In this document: one piece after another, positions 50,578 through 59,700 of the stretch
Layout of the letters: each line of letters begins with the position of its first letter
Numbering within the stretch: position 1 is the stretch's first letter
NCBI RefSeq assembly: GCF_012913485.1
Contig: NZ_CP051774.1
Location: 1,364,001-1,428,000 of the forward strand
Length of the DNA stretch: 64,000 nt
Source of the DNA: Luteolibacter luteus
Lineage (GTDB): Bacteria > Verrucomicrobiota > Verrucomicrobiia > Verrucomicrobiales > Akkermansiaceae
Direction of reading: 5' to 3'
The notes under the pieces: model-generated
Database searches by the model: none
Seen by the model: the letters and a program-made list of their open reading frames with translations, nothing else
Told to the model about the DNA's origin: nothing
Position numbers and translations under genes: made by a program

Positions 50578-52881
50578 TTAGAAGGTCTTGGTCACCGAGA
50601 GACTGAAGTTCCGTCCCGGCGCAGTGGAGCGATCGGTGGTGCCATCGCCACCCAAGTGGCCATTACCGCGGCGCACCGAACCCCACTGCCAGTATTTCTC
50701 ATCCAGGATGTTGTTGAACCCGGCATGAATCGCCAGCGTTTCCGTGGGCTGCCACCACGCGGCGAGATCGAGCGTGAACCAAGCAGGCGGACGGAAGAAA
50801 GTGCTCTGGTTGGTCGTGTCGTCCACGCGCTCCACTTTCGCCACATAGGTGCCTGTCAGGCGCGCGCCGTACCGGCCATCCGGATCCTCGTAGCCCACGA
50901 AGCCCACGGTTTTCCATGGTTCGATGGTATTGAGCGGGACATCATCGGTGAGGTTGTTTCCGATCGTCTTGCCGGTTGCTGCACCGACCTGCCAGCCCTC
51001 GGCCTTGGCCCACGCGTGGCCAAGCTGATACATGCCGCCGAGTTCAAACCCGTAGATCTCCGCTTCTCCGCGGTTCACGGTGGTCACATACTCCTGGTTT
51101 AGATCATTGAACTGGTCGGTCCCCACCCCGTTCTCGATGAAATTGCGGTAATGCGTGTAGAAGACGGAAGCTTGGAAACGCCCCGCACTACCCTCGGTCT
51201 TCATCCCGAGTTCGAAAGCATCGCTCTCCTCCTCTTTCAGGCTGGGATTCGGCACAGTGACAGTTCCCTCCCCTCCTCCGGATGTCGGATGATCAAAGAT
51301 CATGGAGAGCTCTTCCGCACTCGGATTCCTCACACCGTGGGCGTAGGTGCCATACCACTGGACATACTCGACCGGTTTCCACGCAAGGTTGAGGCGTGGC
51401 GAGAGCGAAAAGTTCTCGTAGTCGGACGGCGGTTCCTGGGCAAAAAGTGCCAGGTCATCCAAGCGATCCAAATAGGCCTGGTTCGGGTTCGGGTTGATCC
51501 CCTGCCAATCGAGGCGCAGGCCCGGCGTGATGAAGAATTGCCGGTGGATCTTGATCTCGTCCTGAAGGAAGAAACCCACACGCGTGGTATCGGTCGGCGC
51601 AAAGGCAGTGCGATTGGACTCGTCGGGAGAGCTCGAGTCGCGACGCGTGTACTTGTTCTCCGAGGTCTCCAGAGAAAAATCCACGCCCGCCATCGCGGAG
51701 TGAAGCACCTCCGCCTCGCTGCCAAAATCACGACGAGCCACCGACGAGAGCCCGACAATATCGGTATCGAAAGTGATGCGCTGCTGGCGGGTGCGCTCCG
51801 TTCCCGGGAAGGGGATACCGCCGATCACCAGGGGTTTCGAAGCCGAGTCGTTGTCGCTGCGGCTGCCCGCATGCTGCCAATAGAGATGCGTGTCGAGGTG
51901 ATCGACCAAGCCCGCCTGCGGCGTGTAGATCCACTTCAGGCTGGCCCGCTGGCGTTCCAGGAACTGGTCATTGTAAACGTAGTCCGTGAAAACCGGGAAA
52001 TCGGAAACCACTGCACTGCGGACATCCGTCGAGGCCTCGCGATCGAAGACTTCCAGGGCCAGCTTGAAGAGGTGATCGCCCATCGCGTGCTCCGCCTTCA
52101 CCAAGGCCGAGTGCGAGGTGAAATCCATCGGATTCGGCGGCTCGACACCGTTATTCGCCGTCTCCTCGCCATGACGTCCTGCGTAGAGGAACATCACCGA
52201 GGTATTCCCTTTCTTCACCGCACCTCCCACCTGGCCGGCGATGCTTTCGTTCACGGAGAAGTACTGCGTGCGCAGTAGCGCACCATGGTCCTTGCCCTTC
52301 AAGATGCTCTCCGGTTCCGGAGTGCTGAAGGCCACCACACCGCCCAAGGCATCGCTGCCATAGAGCGCGCTGGCTCCGCCCTTCAAGACCTCCACGAGAT
52401 CGAACATCGCGGGATCAAAGTAGTCGCGACCGATTCCCCCTGCGCCATCGCCGCTGCCCATGTCGAAGGAAGTCGACACATACTGTGGCGGCTGGCGGAC
52501 ACCATCGAGCTCGATGGCGATCCGGTTGCCCTCCGCACCGCGGATATTGATGCTGCCGTAGCCGGACTGGCCATAGGCGAAGGCCCCGTCACCGCTGCCG
52601 AAATCAAAGGGCAGCGTGACCGTGGGATCATATTTCGCGAATCCCGAGAGATCCTGGCTGCCGGTCCGCAGCAGCTCCTCCTGATCGGCGCGCAAGGTCG
52701 TGCCGCTGGCATCGATCCAGCGCTGCTCGGTGCGGGTTCCAACCACGACGATCTCATCGAGGTCTTGCACCACCGACCCCTCATCCCCGGCGACGGAGTC
52801 CTCCTCAGGTTCCGCCGCCGGAGCGGGGTGCAGCGCCATACCGATGGCGGCCATTACCGGAAAAGCCGGATGAAATCGCAT
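50578..52881 (-). CDS. TonB-dependent outer-membrane receptor (haem/transferrin-receptor-like)
   Basis: 767 aa (MRFHPAFPVMAAIGMALHPA). After the signal peptide the TonB box/plug starts with 'DEIVVVGTRTEQRW'. 'SINIRGAEGNRIAIELDGVRQP', 'VEVLKGGASALYGSDALGGVV' and 'NNILDEKYWQWGS' near the C terminus are plug and barrel landmarks of the haemoglobin/transferrin/lactoferrin receptor group. The final residue is Phe, as usual for outer-membrane barrels. The likely cargo is haem or another iron complex, inferred from family resemblance and from the neighbouring AraC regulator and DUF6607-like gene. Confidence 0.88.
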   Translation of the reverse strand: MRFHPAFPVMAAIGMALHPAPAAEPEEDSVAGDEGSVVQDLDEIVVVGTRTEQRWIDASGTTLRADQEELLRTGSQDLSGFAKYDPTVTLPFDFGSGDGAFAYGQSGYGSINIRGAEGNRIAIELDGVRQPPQYVSTSFDMGSGDGAGGIGRDYFDPAMFDLVEVLKGGASALYGSDALGGVVAFSTPEPESILKGKDHGALLRTQYFSVNESIAGQVGGAVKKGNTSVMFLYAGRHGEETANNGVEPPNPMDFTSHSALVKAEHAMGDHLFKLALEVFDREASTDVRSAVVSDFPVFTDYVYNDQFLERQRASLKWIYTPQAGLVDHLDTHLYWQHAGSRSDNDSASKPLVIGGIPFPGTERTRQQRITFDTDIVGLSSVARRDFGSEAEVLHSAMAGVDFSLETSENKYTRRDSSSPDESNRTAFAPTDTTRVGFFLQDEIKIHRQFFITPGLRLDWQGINPNPNQAYLDRLDDLALFAQEPPSDYENFSLSPRLNLAWKPVEYVQWYGTYAHGVRNPSAEELSMIFDHPTSGGGEGTVTVPNPSLKEEESDAFELGMKTEGSAGRFQASVFYTHYRNFIENGVGTDQFNDLNQEYVTTVNRGEAEIYGFELGGMYQLGHAWAKAEGWQVGAATGKTIGNNLTDDVPLNTIEPWKTVGFVGYEDPDGRYGARLTGTYVAKVERVDDTTNQSTFFRPPAWFTLDLAAWWQPTETLAIHAGFNNILDEKYWQWGSVRRGNGHLGGDGTTDRSTAPGRNFSLSVTKTF

Positions 52882-53034
52882 GTGTCAAAGTGGGGCGCGC
52901 CTGCGCGCGCCCGCGGAAGGTGGGGGCGAATCAACGCCGTTCGAAGTTCGATGATCCGGGCTCCTCCGCGAGGAAGGGCATGATGGATCGATGGAAAGAA
53001 ACTTGGGAACGGAGGGGGAAAAGCGTCGGGGGAT

Positions 53035-53066
53035 CGCTGGCTACCATCCGGAGGCGATAGCCAGCG
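53035..53066 (-). terminator. Possible hairpin after the DUF6607-like gene
   Basis: CGCTGGCTA pairs with TAGCCAGCG around a 14-base loop, just past the stop codon on the minus strand. The T-rich stretch is weak and distant. It could attenuate read-through from the DUF6607-like gene into the receptor gene (195-bp gap). Confidence 0.35.
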
Positions 53067-53075
53067 GGGAATGGC

Positions 53076-53999
53076 TTATTGCTGCTGAGCTGCTTCGACA
53101 ACGTAGGGCTTCAGCGTCTCGCGGATCTTGTCGATGGCTGGAGCCTTGCCGTCTTCGGTGTCCTCCACGAGTTCGGCGACGACATCCATGAGACGTCCAT
53201 CACCGGCCTTCGTGAGCACCTTCACGCTGCCGTCCTTAGGGTAGAATTCTTCCCAGACCTGGCGGACATCCTTCCAGAAGAGATTGGTCTTGTCCCAATA
53301 GGTGTTCGCCTTGGTGAAGTCGTGATCCTTCACACGCAGATAGGGATTGAAGCCAATCTCACGGACCAACGGGTAGTCCTTGCCATCGCGCTTCACCCAC
53401 TTGGCATTGTCCTGCTCATGGAACCAACCTTCGGAGGTGATGGTGTGGCGGTTGGTCACGACCAGCAGGTCGTAGTCCTCCCGCTTCTCCTCGCGGCGCG
53501 GCTTCGGGCGATTGGCGAGTGCGGTCCACTCGCTGATCTCCGGGCCGTGCACCCACGCGGCGATGCCCTCGTAGCGCGGGGAATCATCCACCTGCGTGAC
53601 GCGCTGGCTCCACTTCCCCTTCGCCTCTTCGGGCGAGAGCTTCTTGGTCGTCCAAGTGCGTTCGCCTTGGAACTCCAGGATCTCGGTATCCTCGTAGGTC
53701 CAGATCTGGGCCCAATGCTTCACTACGGCCGGGCCGGCCTGCAGGATGTGCTGGAGCACGATCTTCTTTCCGGAGTCTTCGACGACCTTTACGGTCTCGA
53801 AGGCTTCTTCCTTATAGGCCTTCTCCTCGGGCTTGTAGCCTTCGTGAAGCGAGACGGTTTCCTGGAAATGGAAGCCGACCTTGAAGTCGCCTGCCATCGA
53901 TAGGATCGCCTTACGATCCTTCTCAAAGGATTCGTCGGAAGCGAAAGTCGAGCCGGCCAGGAGGATGCCAGCAGCGAACAGGGTGAAGGTGGATTTCAT
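53076..53999 (-). CDS. DUF6607-like secreted protein
   Basis: 307 aa (MKSTFTLFAAGILLAGSTFA, signal peptide). 'MAGDFKVGFHFQETVSL', 'KIVLQHILQAGPAVVKHWAQIWTYEDTEILEFQG' and 'YDLLVVTNRHTITSEGWFHEQDNAKWVKRDG' are features I associate with DUF6607, a periplasmic family of unknown function often found near TonB-dependent receptors. Trp-rich beta structure is expected. Here it sits 26 bp after the PEP-CTERM gene and upstream of the receptor on the same strand. A role in haem or iron handling is an inference from position. Confidence 0.7.
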   Translation of the reverse strand: MKSTFTLFAAGILLAGSTFASDESFEKDRKAILSMAGDFKVGFHFQETVSLHEGYKPEEKAYKEEAFETVKVVEDSGKKIVLQHILQAGPAVVKHWAQIWTYEDTEILEFQGERTWTTKKLSPEEAKGKWSQRVTQVDDSPRYEGIAAWVHGPEISEWTALANRPKPRREEKREDYDLLVVTNRHTITSEGWFHEQDNAKWVKRDGKDYPLVREIGFNPYLRVKDHDFTKANTYWDKTNLFWKDVRQVWEEFYPKDGSVKVLTKAGDGRLMDVVAELVEDTEDGKAPAIDKIRETLKPYVVEAAQQQ

Positions 54000-54026
54000 A
54001 GTCTTTCCGGTAGCTCGTTGATAGGC

Positions 54027-54800
54027 TTAGCGGCGGCGGCGGGCGATGAGGCCCAGACCGGCGAAGGCGGAAAGCAGGAGCGCGGAAGGTTCCGGCACCA
54101 CGGCGAAATCCGGAGCATAGCCCGAGTTCGAGAACAGCGTGTCCACGTGAAGCTCGGTCACCGAGAGGACGCCGAGCGCAGCGCTGTTCGAGACGCCGAC
54201 GATATCCACCGTGTAGCTGGCTGCATTACCGGGGATCTCCCACTTCGCCCACCACTGGCCTTCCACATCGGCATTCGTGCCGAGGACATACTCGGGCAGG
54301 ATGCCATTGATCGCGCCGAAGCCGAAGGCATCGAGACCGGAGGTTCCGCCGAAGCCAGCACCATTGAGACCCAGTCCCTGGATGATGATGGTGGTGTAGC
54401 CCGAAGAACCCACAACACCGGCGGTCGGGATATGGAGTTGCAGGCCAGCCGCATTGATACCTGCGACGCTCGAGTAGATGTTGTTCGTGGACGAGACGAC
54501 GTCATTGGTGCCGGACTGCGTCAGGAACGATGTCCCTGCCAGCGCCCCCGGATTGATCGAGGGTGTCCCGTTGACGATATCCGGAATCGTGGGTTCCGGC
54601 GGGGTGCTGTCGGCATTGCCATCCCAAGTTCCGGCGGACCAGCCGAAGTAGGTGGTACTGGATTCTCCGCGGAAGGATGGTGTGAAGACGGTGCCGGAAT
54701 CCGTCATGATGAAGGCGGCGGACACAGAGGACGAGGCAAGAATAGCCGCGAGAGCAGGCAGGAGGAACAGCGGGCGGCAGGTACGACGAGGCGATTTCAT
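54027..54800 (-). CDS. PEP-CTERM sorting-domain protein
   Basis: 257 aa from ATG 54800 (MKSPRRTCRPLFLLPALAAI). A signal peptide precedes a Gly/Ser-rich beta region with 'TTYFGWSAGTWDGNADS'. The C terminus is 'VVPEPSALLLSAFAGLGLIA' plus RRRR, an exact PEP-CTERM tripartite signal (PEP motif, hydrophobic helix, Arg cluster), so it should be processed by an exosortase and released or anchored at the surface. It is the first gene of the divergent arm facing the AraC regulator, and is followed 27 bp later by the DUF6607-like gene. Finding it in an iron-uptake-type locus suggests a surface cargo-binding role. Confidence 0.88.
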   Translation of the reverse strand: MKSPRRTCRPLFLLPALAAILASSSVSAAFIMTDSGTVFTPSFRGESSTTYFGWSAGTWDGNADSTPPEPTIPDIVNGTPSINPGALAGTSFLTQSGTNDVVSSTNNIYSSVAGINAAGLQLHIPTAGVVGSSGYTTIIIQGLGLNGAGFGGTSGLDAFGFGAINGILPEYVLGTNADVEGQWWAKWEIPGNAASYTVDIVGVSNSAALGVLSVTELHVDTLFSNSGYAPDFAVVPEPSALLLSAFAGLGLIARRRR

Positions 54801-54973
54801 GAGATTCGAGGGGCAGTCGGCAGAGGCGCTGCCGATGGATCCATGTTTCTCCTGCTCCTCTTCCCGGGCTCCCGACGGCTTGCTTTTCCCTAGCGGAAAT
54901 TTGCGATGAAGCAGTTGTTTGGATAATTGACCGCTATCTGGAGGCAAGGGAGCGCCACTCGGAAATGTTCTTC

Positions 54974-54990
54974 TTGCGACTCAATCGCAA
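54974..54990. promoter_or_regulatory. 17-bp palindromic operator candidate, site 1
   Basis: TTGCGACTCAATCGCAA has perfect 6-bp arms (TTGCGA/TCGCAA) around a 5-bp centre. It lies 29 bp before the AraC start and 173 bp before the divergent PEP-CTERM start. It matches site 2 (56197-56213) at 14 of 17 positions. The shape resembles Fur-type operators, but its regulator is not known here. Confidence 0.6.
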
Positions 54991-55019
54991 TTAGAGCCGA
55001 ATGGCGCTCCACCCCACCG

Positions 55020-55877
55020 ATGTCCGCCACCCTGAATGCCACGATCCTCCACGAGGGAGCGGGTATCGTCGTGACGGGAATCGACGTGGAACTCTCTCAG
55101 GCTGTGGATTGGAGCTCCTTCCTAAGATCCACCGCAGGACACTTGGTTCTGAATCTGGATGGTCACGCAGTGGTGCTCGGAAAGCATATCCGTCTCGGTA
55201 TTGTTCCGGGCACGGCATCCTTGTTGAGACCGGGAGAAGGTGAAATGATCCACGCAAGTCGCTTGCCGGGAGGCGGTAGACATCGCTTCGTCGTCCTCTC
55301 TGCTTCGGCCGGCTGGCTGGCGGCGAACTTCGGCGATTCCGCGGGAGCCCTCCACCCGGCGCTGCGTGATGCCACCGCCGCCAGCACCGGCCACATGGGC
55401 CAACTCCGCTCGATGACATTGGCCGAAAGGGACTTGTGTGAGTCCCTGCTCCAGCCCCCGGTCGCACGCACGCTGCGCGCCGCTTGGTTCCGGGGAAAAA
55501 GTTTGGAGTGCTTCAGCCTCTTCGGCGCTGCCCCGAAGGGCGGAAAGACAGGCAACGACCCGCTAAGACAGCGGATCGACGCGGCCACCCTTTGGTTGCG
55601 GGAACATTTCCGGGAAGATCTGGATCTCCATGCCGTGGCGAAGCACGTGGGCTGCGCACCGCACTATCTCAGCCGGCTCTTCAAGCAACACAGCGGAAAG
55701 ACCTTGAGCCAGAAGCTGCGGGAAATCCGGATCGACCACGCGGCATCGCTGCTCCGGGACGGCGGAAGCAATGTCACCGAGGCAGCCTTCGAAGTGGGCT
55801 ACAACAGCCTGAGCCACTTCACAAAGGCCTTCGTAGCGGAGAAAGGGACGCGTCCCTCCGACTGGCGGGCGGGCTGA
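55020..55877 (+). CDS. AraC-family transcriptional regulator
   Basis: 285 aa from ATG 55020 (MSATLNATILHEGAGIVVTG). The N-terminal half is a cupin-like sensor. The C-terminal ~100 residues carry two helix-turn-helix units: 'LDLHAVAKHVGCAPHYLSRLFKQ' and 'NVTEAAFEVGYNSLSHFTKAF', followed by 'KGTRPSDWR'. This is the standard AraC DNA-binding domain, of the type that controls iron-complex receptors (PchR-like) in other bacteria. It is divergent from the PEP-CTERM/DUF6607/TonB cluster and has the palindromic site 1 just upstream, consistent with local control. The ligand is unknown. Confidence 0.88.
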   Translation: MSATLNATILHEGAGIVVTGIDVELSQAVDWSSFLRSTAGHLVLNLDGHAVVLGKHIRLGIVPGTASLLRPGEGEMIHASRLPGGGRHRFVVLSASAGWLAANFGDSAGALHPALRDATAASTGHMGQLRSMTLAERDLCESLLQPPVARTLRAAWFRGKSLECFSLFGAAPKGGKTGNDPLRQRIDAATLWLREHFREDLDLHAVAKHVGCAPHYLSRLFKQHSGKTLSQKLREIRIDHAASLLRDGGSNVTEAAFEVGYNSLSHFTKAFVAEKGTRPSDWRAG

Positions 55878-55959
55878 AAGCAAGCAATCGCCAGACTTTG
55901 AACCTTGCGACTGGGCACGATCCGGGCTAACGGAATCATGGACCTTTTCCTTTACTGCC

Positions 55960-56154
55960 ATGAAAACGAAGAAAGCTACCCGGGCCTGTGCCGCTTGCGC
56001 GTTCTGGAACAAGCTCGAGGAAGATCACGGCGAATGCCGCCGCCACGCGCCGCAGACGGTCGCCTTCGAGGTAGACGATGAAGTGAAGTTCGAGTCGATG
56101 TTTCCGGTGACCGCCGGGGAAGATTGGTGTGGCGATTTCGAGAAAGCCGACTGA
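55960..56154 (+). CDS. Small cysteine-rich protein (64 aa)
   Basis: 'MKTKKATRACAACAFWNKLE' and 'DHGECRRHAP', then 'MFPVTAGEDWCGDFEKAD', give a CxxC...C...C layout with 'CRRH.P' and 'P.T....WCG.F'. This looks like a known small family of likely metal- or Fe-S-binding proteins of unknown role. No signal peptide is present. It lies 82 bp after the AraC gene. A half-site TTGCGACT at 55905-55912 precedes it. Confidence 0.72.
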   Translation: MKTKKATRACAACAFWNKLEEDHGECRRHAPQTVAFEVDDEVKFESMFPVTAGEDWCGDFEKAD

Positions 56155-56196
56155 TGCCCAAAGGGTGCCGGTCCTCTAACGGTTGGGAAATTTTAA

Positions 56197-56213
56197 TTGC
56201 GACCCAGTCTCAA
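56197..56213. promoter_or_regulatory. 17-bp palindromic operator candidate, site 2
   Basis: TTGCGACCCAGTCTCAA matches site 1 at 14 of 17 positions, with arms TTGCGA/TCTCAA (5 of 6 pairing). It ends 19 bp before the GTG start at 56233, a typical distance for a repressor site. Confidence 0.55.
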
Positions 56214-56232
56214 TTGAGGTTTCTTCCGCCGC

Positions 56233-56619
56233 GTGCAGCCCACCCTTGAGGAAATCGACAGCCTTCTCCTCCCGCTTGCCCCTGTCTTGGCCAAGGAAGC
56301 AGATGCCATTCTGGATCTGCGTGAACTCCTGATGAGCAAGGGACACCCCGGCAAGTGCGTGCGCTGCTTTTTCCAGCTCTTCACAGCCGCAGGAAAGGAC
56401 GTCCTGCCGCGTCTGGCCCCGCTGAAGGCGTGGATGGAGGCAAATCTCGAGATCTCCGTGAATGCCGACGGGCGTCCGCTCGAGACGCTGCCGGTGAAGC
56501 TGCGCCAAGGGGAGGATCTGGAATCCTTTTGCCTTCGCTCGATCAAGCAGGTGCGTTTCGACCGCGGCTACGTGGCAAAGCGGGTGAATATGGCCTTCCG
56601 CTACAAGGTGGCGGCTTAA
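56233..56619 (+). CDS. Hypothetical protein under palindrome site 2
   Basis: 128 aa from GTG 56233 (MQPTLEEIDSLLLPLAPVLA). Mostly helical, with a single short 'GKCVRCFFQLF' CxxC at about residues 40-50 and a basic C terminus 'RGYVAKRVNMAFRYKV'. There is no signal peptide or known motif. The palindrome just upstream links it to the iron-type locus next door. Function unknown. Confidence 0.6.
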   Translation: MQPTLEEIDSLLLPLAPVLAKEADAILDLRELLMSKGHPGKCVRCFFQLFTAAGKDVLPRLAPLKAWMEANLEISVNADGRPLETLPVKLRQGEDLESFCLRSIKQVRFDRGYVAKRVNMAFRYKVAA

Positions 56620-56761
56620 GCTAGGGGACAGGCGCCACCGCTCGGTTTTAGAGCCGTCACGGGCTCCCAAATTTCCAGTGGGTACCTTTTTGAGTCACCC
56701 GGCTTGCCCTCACGGGGGTGGTGGCTAGCATCCAGCGCCTCCGCAGCTCCCTAAGCCGCTC

Positions 56762-59700
56762 ATGAACCGTATTTTCGTTGAGAAGAAGTCCGAATTCAAC
56801 GCCGAGGCCCGCCACCTCCTGCATGATCTCCGCGAGTCGCTCGACCTAGAATCGCTCGCAGGTATCCGGATCGTCCAGCGCTATGATATCGACGGGCTTT
56901 CCGAGTCGGAGTTCGAGCAGGCAGTCCGCCTGATCCTCTCCGAGCCACAGGTGGATCTGACGACGAAGGAGCTGTCGCTGGGCGACAACGAGCAGGCCTT
57001 CGCCGTGGAATACCTGCCCGGCCAATTCGACCAGCGCGCCGATTCCGCTGCACAATGCGTGCAGATCCTCACCGGAAAGGAGCGCCCGCTGGTGGCCTCC
57101 GCCAAGGTGATCATCGTAAGCGGCAACATTTCCAGTGGCGATCTCACTCGGATCAAGGGCTACGTCATCAACGCGGTGGACTCCCACGAGGCCCGCATGA
57201 CCCTGCCGGAAACCCTGCAACCGGTCGTCAACGCACCGGCCGACGTCGCGGAACTCAGCAGCTTCACCTCGAAGTCCACGGAAGAGCTCGCAGCGCTGCG
57301 CAAGCAACTCGGCCTTGCGATGTCCGATGCCGATATCGCTTTCTGCCAAGCTTACTTCCGCGACGAAGAAAAGCGCGTCCCGACCATCACGGAGATCCGG
57401 ATGCTGGACACCTACTGGTCCGACCACTGCCGCCATACGACCTTCCTCACGAAGATCGAGGAAGCGACCTTCGGCGATGGCGCGGAGCCGGTGAAGAAGG
57501 CATGGGAAACCTATCTCGCCACGCGCAAGGATCTCGGTCGCGATGACAAGCCGGTGACGCTGATGGACATCGCGCTCATCGGCATGCGCGAGCTCAAGAA
57601 GTCCGGCGAACTGGATAACCTGGAAGTCTCCGAGGAGGTCAATGCAGCCTCCATCGTCGTCCCGGTGAGCATCGACAACGGCCCCGATGAAGAGTGGCTC
57701 GTGATGTTCAAGAACGAGACGCACAACCACCCCACCGAGATCGAGCCTTTTGGCGGTGCCGCGACCTGTCTCGGCGGCTGCATCCGCGATCCACTTTCCG
57801 GCCGCTCCTACGTCTATCAGGCGATGCGCGTGACGGGCGCGGGCAATCCTCTCACTCCCTTCGCGGAAACGCTGCCGGGCAAGCTTCCGCAGAAGAAGAT
57901 CTGCCAGATCGCGGCTCACGGTTACTCCTCCTATGGCAACCAGATCGGTCTCGCGACGGGCCAAGTCTCGGAGGTCTATCACCCCGGCTATGTGGCGAAG
58001 CGCCTTGAGATCGGGGCCGTGGTGGCAGCAGCTCCACGCTCACAGGTTTTCCGAGGCACGCCGGCAGCGGGTGATGTGATCCTCCTGATCGGTGGACGCA
58101 CCGGACGCGATGGCGTGGGCGGTGCCACGGGGTCGTCCAAGGAGCACACGGATACAGCTCTGGAAAACTCCGCCGAGGTTCAGAAGGGCGATGCCCCGAC
58201 CGAGCGGAAGATCCAGCGGCTTTTCCGCAATCCGGAACTCACCAAGAAGATTAAGATCTGCAACGACTTCGGTGCTGGCGGCGTTTCGGTGGCGATCGGC
58301 GAGATCGCTCCGTCGCTCGAGATCGATCTCGATGCAGTGCCGAAGAAGTACGAGGGCTTGGATGGCACGGAGCTGGCAATTTCGGAATCCCAGGAGCGCA
58401 TGGCCGTGTGCATCGATCCTGCGGATGCGGCCTACTTCATCGCCGAATCCGACAAGGAGAATTTGGAGTGCGTGCACGTGGCCACGGTGACCGATAGCGG
58501 CCGCCTGCGCATGAAGTGGCGCGGTAAGACGATCGTCGATCTCAGCCGCGCCTTCCTCGACACGAATGGAGTCCAGCAACTGGCGAAAGTCCACGTGAAG
58601 TCTCCGGAAGGCATCTTCCAGTCTGCCTTCAACAACCCTCAATCCGCCACCAAGCTGCTGGCCGATTTGAATCACTGCTCTCAGAAGGGTCTGGGCGAAC
58701 GCTTCGACTCCTCCGTGGGTGCTGGCACGGTATTGTGGCCCTTCGGTGGCAGGCATCAACTCACGCAACCGGATGCGATGGTGGCGAAGCTCCCGCTTCT
58801 GCAGGGCAACACCGATAGCTGCACCTACATGAGCTGGGGCTTCAATCCCTACCTCTCTTCGTGGAGCCCCTTCCACGGCGCCGTCTACGCGGTCACCGAA
58901 TCCGTCTGCAAGGCGGTCGCTGCTGGAGCACGGCTTTCCGATATCCGCCTGACCTTGCAGGAATATTTCCCGAAGCTCGGCACCGATGCTTCCCGCTGGG
59001 GCCTGCCCTTCGCGGCATTGCTCGGCGCCTTCCACGCTCAGCACGGCCTGCGCCTCGCAGCAATCGGCGGCAAGGATTCGATGTCCGGTTCCTTCAACGA
59101 TCTCGATGTGCCGCCGACGCTGGTGTCCTTCGCTCTCGCACCGGGCAAGGCCAGCCTCGCGATCTCGCCCGAGTTCAAGAAGGCGGGCAGCACGCTCTCG
59201 CTGGTGAAAATCTCGCGCGATGACGACCAGCTTCCGAATTACGAAGAGCTTAGGCAGGTGGCGGAAACACTCCACCAGCTGAATGTCGAAGGGAAGATCC
59301 TCTCGATGAAGGCTCTGGGATCCGGCGGCCTCATGCATGGCGTGGCCACCAGCAGCTTTGGCAACCGCATCGGTGCCACCATCACCGCCGACCTCGGTGC
59401 CTATGCCGAGCGCTATTTCCATTTCCTCGTCGAGCACGATGCGGAGCTTCCCGAGTCCCTGGTCGCTCGCGTGATCGGCGAAACGGTGGCCGAGCCGGCA
59501 ATCACCTTCCCGGACGAAAGCCACGGCATCGAAGAACTGCAAGCCGCCTGGCTTGGCACGCTGGAGCCGATCTATCCGACCAAGGAAGACTCGAGCGTCG
59601 CAAGCACTCCACACCTTTCGCTCGCGGCCTCTTTCTCCGCAACGTCTCACCGCGGTGCTGCGACCAAGCATGCGAAGCCGAAGGTGCTCATCCCGGCTTT

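Noticed and set aside
56620..56761. Riboswitch upstream of purL
   Set aside because: Short hairpins are present (for example GAGCC/GGGCTC near 56651), but none of the conserved blocks of purine or ZTP riboswitches could be recognised.
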